From contig NZ_LGUF01000007.1 of NCBI RefSeq assembly GCF_001274725.1, positions 706,001 to 770,000 of the forward strand: 64,000 nt of DNA. Reading direction: 5' to 3'. The notes beneath the pieces were generated by a model. The model was not told the DNA's origin. It made no database searches and worked only from the letters and a program-made list of their open reading frames with translations. How positions within the stretch are numbered: position 1 is the stretch's first letter; each line of letters starts with the position of its first letter. This DNA comes from Sporosarcina globispora (lineage in GTDB: Bacteria; Bacillota; Bacilli; Bacillales; Cytobacillaceae). Position numbers and translations under genes: made by a program. This document shows, piece by piece, positions 59,550-64,000 of this stretch.

Positions 59550-60035
59550 TTACCTTGGCGGATAAGCCGCCATTCCAGGTGCACTTCCAAATGGGTATTC
59601 ATATTCAATTTCTTCATCAAACGTCACATAGTCTAAATAAATCATTGGAAGGAGGATACGTTGGCCTGTTTGCGGATCGCTCAGGATTACGTGATCCCGT
59701 CCTGCTGCTTCGATGATGCCTTTGAATATTTTGGCGTTCCATTCTGTGTTGTTTTCAAATGTGGCATATACAGTCGCAAGCTTGCCTTTGTTCAGGCGAA
59801 GAATGTTTTCAATGTAGGATTGTTCAAGCGGCAGCATTCCTGGAATAGATGGAGCTGCTGAAGGGGCCATTGCTCCTGCAACTGCACCAGGAACAGCACC
59901 GGGAACTGTCCCGCCTGTCGGCATTTTCTGATATTGCGGCTGTCCCTGATAGTTCTGTCCCATTTGTCCGCTTCCAGTGTAAGGCTGCTGGCGGTAATCG
60001 TAATAAGGGTATTGACCATAATTTGATTGACTCAA
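59550..60035 (-). CDS. gerQ: Spore coat protein GerQ
   Basis: A 161-residue protein. Residues 1-80 are Tyr/Gln/Gly/Pro-rich with Lys, the region crosslinked into the coat by transglutaminase; the conserved C-terminal part reads SYIENILRLNKGKLATVYAT and ILLPMIYLDYVTFDEEIEYE. In B. subtilis GerQ positions the lytic enzyme CwlJ for germination. TTG 60035 follows AGGAGGG with six bases of spacing. cwlJ is not in the window. A sporulation promoter is expected but was not identified in 60036-60186. Confidence 0.92.
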   Translation of the reverse strand: MSQSNYGQYPYYDYRQQPYTGSGQMGQNYQGQPQYQKMPTGGTVPGAVPGAVAGAMAPSAAPSIPGMLPLEQSYIENILRLNKGKLATVYATFENNTEWNAKIFKGIIEAAGRDHVILSDPQTGQRILLPMIYLDYVTFDEEIEYEYPFGSAPGMAAYPPR

Positions 60036-60186
60036 TGTTTTCCCTCCTAAAAATTAAAATCTGCCATTTTTCATCCGCATTTTGCCAGTAGACTGTCGGA
60101 AATTCCTGCGGGTTGAATTTATAAAATAGAAACTCACTATTTCATTACTATGTAGGGGCATGTTTTTTTATGACCTGAGGAAAAAG

Positions 60187-60216
60187 AAAAACTCCCAGAC
60201 GGAGCCGGGAGTTTTG
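60187..60216 (-). terminator. Terminator of hemQ
   Basis: AAAACTCCC and GGGAGTTTT arms around a GACGGAGCC loop. Confidence 0.85.
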
Positions 60217-60220
60217 ATGA

Positions 60221-60964
60221 TTATACGTGAAGGAACTTTTCTACTTTGTCTTCTTCAAGGATATTTCCAACGAAGAAAGAGCCGAATTCGCCGTAGCGTG
60301 CACTTACTTCATCGAAGCGCATTTCATAAACAAGCTTTTTAAATTGAAGAACATCATCAGAGAAGAGGGTAACGCCCCATTCGTAATCGTCGAAGCCGAC
60401 GGAACCTGTGATGATCTGTTTTACCTTTCCTGCATACTGGCGGCCGATCATGCCGTGGCTGCGCATCATATTGCGGCGGTCTTCCATCGGAAGCATGTAC
60501 CAGTTGTCATTGCCCTGACGGCGCTTATCCATCGGATAGAAGCAGACATGCTTCGCTTTCGGAAGTTCAGGATAAAGACGAGCCAGGATTTGCGGATTCT
60601 GGTATGGATCTTCTCCTGCCGGCAGATAGTTGCTCAGCTCGACAACAGAAACATATGAATGAGCCGGAATCGTGAATTCGGCTAATTTTGTTTTGTTGAA
60701 TTCGTTTTCAATTTCATTTAGCTCTTCCATTGTAGGCCTTAAAATCATCATCATGAAATCAGCTTTTTGGCCGACAATTGTATAAAGGGCATGGCTGCCG
60801 TTTTTCTCGCTTTGTGTTGTATTCCACTTGTCCACCAGGGCCATAAATTCGTGGATCGCTGCCTGGCGCTCTTCGCTGGGAGCCATTTTCCAAGTTGTCC
60901 AATCAACTGTGCGGAAGTCATGTAAGCAATACCAGCCATCGAGCGTTACTGCTGCTTCACTCAT
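60221..60964 (-). CDS. hemQ: Coproheme decarboxylase (chlorite dismutase-like)
   Basis: About 247 residues. [20 protein letters not shown] at the N-terminus and [20 protein letters not shown], containing the proximal His, are the marks of HemQ (YwfI), which turns coproheme III into heme b, the last step of the Gram-positive heme pathway. ATG 60964 is chosen because AGGAGTG lies upstream; a start 12 codons earlier overlaps it. Its neighbour pta is the same as in B. subtilis. Confidence 0.93.
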   Translation of the reverse strand: MSEAAVTLDGWYCLHDFRTVDWTTWKMAPSEERQAAIHEFMALVDKWNTTQSEKNGSHALYTIVGQKADFMMMILRPTMEELNEIENEFNKTKLAEFTIPAHSYVSVVELSNYLPAGEDPYQNPQILARLYPELPKAKHVCFYPMDKRRQGNDNWYMLPMEDRRNMMRSHGMIGRQYAGKVKQIITGSVGFDDYEWGVTLFSDDVLQFKKLVYEMRFDEVSARYGEFGSFFVGNILEEDKVEKFLHV

Positions 60965-61211
60965 TCTAATCACTCCTAATATGTACTGAATTCTCATCAT
61001 TACTATAACATAGTTTCTCCAATTAACATGTGTACAAAACTTGAAATGTTGGAATTCATCAGGGTGGAAGGCACCTTCGCCACTTTGCAGGCTGTTACAT
61101 GAAATCCCCGTTTACAAAGCTGGCTTTATGGATATCTTAAAAAAGGTATGAGATGGGAAATGATAAGGATACTTATTATTAGAAATTTACCGAAAACAAA
61201 AACATTTTATT

Positions 61212-61266
61212 TGAAAACGCTAACAGCAGGATAACTCCTTGAAATTCTTAGGATGAAGAGTATTCT
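61212..61266 (+). promoter_or_regulatory. pta promoter with upstream cre site
   Basis: TGAAAACGCTAACA (61212-61225) matches the cre consensus TGNAARCGNWWWCA at all 14 positions. TTGAAA (61239-61244), 16 bp, TATTCT (61261-61266) form the promoter. The cre centre lies about 54 bases before the expected start, the place where CcpA activates pta in B. subtilis. The rest of the 367-bp gap 60965-61331 shows nothing else. Confidence 0.85.
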
Positions 61267-61331
61267 AAGGGAGTATATAGGAAAAATTCTATTAAATTGA
61301 ACGGAAAATTTATGCCATGGGAGGAATTAGC

Positions 61332-62309
61332 ATGAGTGATTTATTCACAGTATTGAAAGAAAAAGTAACAGGGCAGAATTTAAGAATCGTTTTTCCTGAA
61401 GGGCAGGATGAGCGCATTTTAGCGGCTGCTGGAAGATTGGCTGCGGAAAAAATCATCACTCCGATCCTTATTGGAAACATCGCAGAAATTGAAGCAAAGG
61501 CAAAAGACATGGATATCAGCCTGGAATCAGCTGAAATTTATGATCCAAACAACTTTTTAATGATGGATGAGCTTGTGGCTGCATTTATTGAAAGACGCAA
61601 AGGAAAAGCGACAGAAGAAGATGCGCGCAAGATCCTTCTTGATGAAAACTATTTCGGAACAATGCTTGTTTATGCCAATAAAGCAGACGGCCTTGTGAGC
61701 GGTGCAGCGCATTCCACAGCTGATACGGTGCGCCCGGCTCTTCAAATCATTAAAACTAAAGAAGGTGTGCGCAAAACATCCGGTGTATTTATCATGGTCC
61801 GTGACGACGAGAAATATGTTTTCGCTGATTGTGCAATCAACATCTCGCCTGACAGCCAGGATCTGGCGGAAATTGCGATTGAAAGCGCCAAGACATCAAG
61901 AATGTTCGATATTGAACCTCGTGTGGCGATGCTGAGCTTTTCTACAAAGGGCTCTGCCAAGTCACCTGAAACTGAAAAAGTTTCTGCAGCACTTGAAGCT
62001 GCCAAAGTTCGGGATCCGCTATTGATCATCGACGGGGAGTTCCAATTCGATGCAGCATTCGTTCCATCTGTAGCCGTGAAAAAAGCTCCGGATTCACCAA
62101 TCCAGGGCGATGCAAATGTATTTGTTTTCCCTAGCCTGGAAGCTGGGAACATTGGCTACAAAATTGCACAGCGCCTAGGAAACTTCGAGGCAGTGGGACC
62201 AATCCTTCAAGGCTTAAACTGCCCGGTCAATGACCTATCCCGCGGCTGCAGCGAAGAAGACGTTTATAAGCTTGCCTTAATTACTGCAGCTCAAGCTTTA
62301 AATCAATAA
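61332..62309 (+). CDS. pta: Phosphate acetyltransferase
   Basis: About 325 residues. LRIVFPEGQDERILAAAGRL at the N-terminus, ADGLVSGAAHSTADTVRPAL and MLSFSTKGSAKSPETEKVSA, then PIQGDANVFVFPSLEAGNIG, are Pta signatures. It interconverts acetyl-CoA and acetyl phosphate in overflow metabolism. ATG 61332 follows GGGAGG; a start five codons earlier overlaps the binding site. Likely activated by CcpA through the upstream cre. Confidence 0.96.
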   Translation: MSDLFTVLKEKVTGQNLRIVFPEGQDERILAAAGRLAAEKIITPILIGNIAEIEAKAKDMDISLESAEIYDPNNFLMMDELVAAFIERRKGKATEEDARKILLDENYFGTMLVYANKADGLVSGAAHSTADTVRPALQIIKTKEGVRKTSGVFIMVRDDEKYVFADCAINISPDSQDLAEIAIESAKTSRMFDIEPRVAMLSFSTKGSAKSPETEKVSAALEAAKVRDPLLIIDGEFQFDAAFVPSVAVKKAPDSPIQGDANVFVFPSLEAGNIGYKIAQRLGNFEAVGPILQGLNCPVNDLSRGCSEEDVYKLALITAAQALNQ

Positions 62310-62322
62310 TACAGCAGCTTAG

Positions 62323-62350
62323 AAGCCGGTCCCCTGCGACTGGCTTTTTT
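62323..62350 (+). terminator. Terminator of pta
   Basis: AAGCCGGTC and GACTGGCTT arms (one G-T pair) followed by T. Confidence 0.8.
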
Positions 62351-62379
62351 GCTATAATGAATCTATTATGGGCCTTTGG

Positions 62380-62460
62380 CTGTTAAAATTTGATATTTGG
62401 CCGATAAAACTGTAGTTTAGACCGATAATCTAACTGATTTGGCCGTTAAATTGACACTAA
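62380..62460. repeat. Four-unit array with exact 21-bp period
   Basis: CTGTTAA (62380), CCGATAA (62401), CCGATAA (62422) and CCGTTAA (62443) are exactly 21 bp apart, each within a TTTGGCCGATAAA-like word. Two looser copies (CCGACTAA at 62475, ATCGGC at 62491) follow before lipL. Confidence 0.8.
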
Positions 62461-62509
62461 ATAGATAAATTCTGCCGACTAACTGGTAATATCGGCAAAA
62501 GGGGATCAA

Positions 62510-63358
62510 ATGAAGATGAATTCGCTACAAGATTTGCTGCTTCAGGATGAATGGCGCGTTATTGACCAATCTGCTGCGGGCATCCACTTAAATGCCCTGC
62601 ACTCATTTGGGATGGACGATACGCTTTGTGCTTCTGTCGGATCCGGTGCAGCGCCTGCCACTGCAAGGACATGGGTCCACCATAATACGATCGTGCTTGG
62701 AATTCAGGATACGAAACTTCCTTTCTTAACTGAAGGCATCAATTTTTTAAAAAGCCAGGGGTATGAAGTGATCGTCCGAAATTCCGGCGGCCTTGCAGTT
62801 GTCCTGGATCAAGGCGTCCTGAATATTTCGCTGATTTTTCCTGAAAGTGAAAAGGGAATTGATATAAATCGCGGCTATGATGCGATGTGGCTCTTCATCC
62901 AAGAGATGTTTTCCGATTTTAATAAAGAAATAGAAGCCCGTGAAATTGTCGGTTCCTATTGCCCGGGAAGCTATGATTTAAGCATTGGGGGACAGAAGTT
63001 TGCCGGCATCTCGCAAAGGCGCCTCCGCAATGGGGTGGCGGTCCAGATTTATCTGTGCGTTGATGGCAGAGGAAGTGAGCGTGCCGATTTGATTGGGAAA
63101 TTCTATTCTCTTGCTAAAAAAGAAGAACAGACGAAGTTCCAATACCCTGAGATTCGGCCTGCAGTGATGGCGTCCTTGTCGGAATTGTTTGGGACAGAGC
63201 TGACTGTTCAGGATGTGATGCTCCGCTTTTTGCAGTCATTAAAAAAGAAAGCTGGCCGCCTTTATGCAGGGCAGCTGACAAATGAGGAAGCGGGCCTGTT
63301 TGAAGCCTATTATCGCCGCGTCATCGAACGGAATGAAAAGGTACTTTGCAGTGATTAA
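62510..63358 (+). CDS. lipL: Octanoyl-[GcvH]:protein N-octanoyltransferase
   Basis: A 282-residue member of the lipoate-protein ligase fold. [20 protein letters not shown] holds the RxSGG motif, and [20 protein letters not shown] the catalytic Cys of LipL (in GSYCPGSYD). It moves octanoyl groups from GcvH to E2 subunits of lipoate-dependent enzymes. Position behind hemQ-pta matches ywfI-ywfJ-ywfL of B. subtilis. ATG 62510 follows AAGGGG. Confidence 0.92.
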   Translation: MKMNSLQDLLLQDEWRVIDQSAAGIHLNALHSFGMDDTLCASVGSGAAPATARTWVHHNTIVLGIQDTKLPFLTEGINFLKSQGYEVIVRNSGGLAVVLDQGVLNISLIFPESEKGIDINRGYDAMWLFIQEMFSDFNKEIEAREIVGSYCPGSYDLSIGGQKFAGISQRRLRNGVAVQIYLCVDGRGSERADLIGKFYSLAKKEEQTKFQYPEIRPAVMASLSELFGTELTVQDVMLRFLQSLKKKAGRLYAGQLTNEEAGLFEAYYRRVIERNEKVLCSD

Positions 63359-63479
63359 ATAAAAGAAGAGCCGCAGTCATTTTCGATCTGCGGCCCTCCT
63401 TGAAAGGAATTGCTGCCATTTTCTCCTGCTCCCGTTGCCGGAAGCACTTTTTTATAAAATAAGAAAAATTTTGAACGGA

Positions 63480-63555
63480 GTAATTGTCTAGCTCCAGCGC
63501 CTGCCCCCTCGAGGTCATTGTCGGGGGGTGAGCAAGGCGCCTCCGCTTTTCTTAT
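63480..63555 (+). repeat. Interspersed repeat copy R9 (short form)
   Basis: TTGTCTAGCTCCAGCGCCTG, CCCCTCGAGGTCATTGTCGG and GGCGCCTCCGCTTTTCTT. Its GCTTTTC end runs into the stop codon of the minus-strand rsfA gene. Confidence 0.88.
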
Positions 63556-64000
63556 TCAGCTACTCTCTCCAAATTGCCGTTGCGGTCCATTTTAAACTTG
63601 GATGCAGGTCTTTCTTCTTCATCAAACAGAACAAAATTGCGGGCTCTGTTCATGATTTTCATCAGGGTCTCGTAATCTTCCTGAATCGTTACCGTATTCT
63701 GCTCCAATTTGCCGATTTTGCTCTCAAGCTCTTCATTTCGGCTTCTGAGATCCGCATTTTCGCGCTTCAATCTTTCATTCTCATTTTTTAGTATATCAAG
63801 CTGAATGCCTGAGTGATTCAATGTTTGCAAGTATGTGATAACGGTATCCATATCCAGCTGTGCAGGTGCTGTATAAACCGGCTCTGAATAGGTGTAGGAT
63901 GAGACCGCTTCTGTTTGGGCAGGAGCTTCATTCTCTGTGCGCTCCTCGTAAAAATCTGCCGGTGACGGCGGTACGATCTCATTTGCCGTAATTGGTGCTG
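63552..64000 (-). CDS. rsfA: RsfA-family sporulation regulator, C-terminal part (partial)
   Basis: The frame is open to the window edge, giving about 148 C-terminal residues; the start lies outside. The visible part has an acidic, Pro/Thr-rich linker and a coiled coil (LDILKNENERLKRENADLRS, then RNEELESKIGKLEQN), ending MDRNGNLERVAE. Size, coiled coil and position next to lipL agree with RsfA (YwfN), a prespore regulator of sigma-F genes whose DNA-binding Myb-like domain is N-terminal and not seen here. Confidence 0.78.
   Translation of the reverse strand, partial: APITANEIVPPSPADFYEERTENEAPAQTEAVSSYTYSEPVYTAPAQLDMDTVITYLQTLNHSGIQLDILKNENERLKRENADLRSRNEELESKIGKLEQNTVTIQEDYETLMKIMNRARNFVLFDEEERPASKFKMDRNGNLERVAE

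Noticed and set aside
63368-63405. Terminator of lipL at GCCGCAG/CTGCGGC
   Set aside because: The hairpin is real but is followed by CCCTCCTTG instead of a T run; too weak to annotate as an intrinsic terminator.

Overview
The window comes from a low-to-mid-GC, spore-forming Bacillaceae chromosome, probably close to Bacillus/Cytobacillus. The grounds are AGGAGG ribosome binding sites, frequent TTG and GTG starts, sporulation genes (gerQ, rsfA, a gamma-SASP-like gene), bacillithiol genes (bshB2-yojF), and the order ung-ywdI-ywdK-gerQ-hemQ-pta-lipL-rsfA, which I recall as the B. subtilis ywd-ywf region. A perfect 16-bp parS site behind ung fits an origin-proximal location. No rRNA, tRNA, integrase, transposase or phage gene was seen.

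Layout. 0-6 kb: mqo 3' end; Fur-controlled iron uptake operon efeO-efeB-efeU; a frameshifted XRE regulator; an AraC/GyrI regulator. 6-8.6 kb: an alternative sigma factor with YvrJ, DUF2922 and DUF1659 genes and a winged-helix gene; two of these transcription units share an almost identical upstream element. 8.7-21 kb: DUF421 protein, small lipoprotein, chemoreceptor, a thioredoxin-like gene with an in-frame TGA, methyltransferase, transporters and oxidoreductases. 21-25 kb: diguanylate cyclase and a chromosomal ParM-ParR actin-type segregation locus with a centromere-like repeat region. 25-37 kb: metabolic enzymes, an ABC-2 exporter, AtoE and GNAT. 37.2-38.6 kb: an array of about 29 52-bp repeats abutting a decayed BCCT transporter. 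39-50 kb: AlkD, HAD, sugar dehydrogenase, a TetR-linked ABC exporter, a Crp/Fnr regulator and a large secreted amylolytic enzyme. 50-57 kb: bacillithiol genes, pdxK, orphan response regulator, diheme cytochrome, molybdenum cofactor genes. 57-64 kb: the ywd-ywf-like block.

The most interesting signal is the thioredoxin-like gene at 12447-12776. Its in-frame TGA sits exactly where the first Cys of a CxxC motif belongs, and it is followed 18 nt later by a perfect 8-bp hairpin with a GGU loop, as expected of a bacterial SECIS element. This makes it a candidate selenoprotein. Next come the shared sigma-type promoter element (6913-6944 and 8582-8613), the 52-bp array and its relic at 9.9 kb, a class of intergenic arrays with 20-21-bp period, and a nine-copy interspersed repeat that usually lies directly behind stop codons.

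All family assignments are from reading the sequence and from memory of the families; no database search was run.
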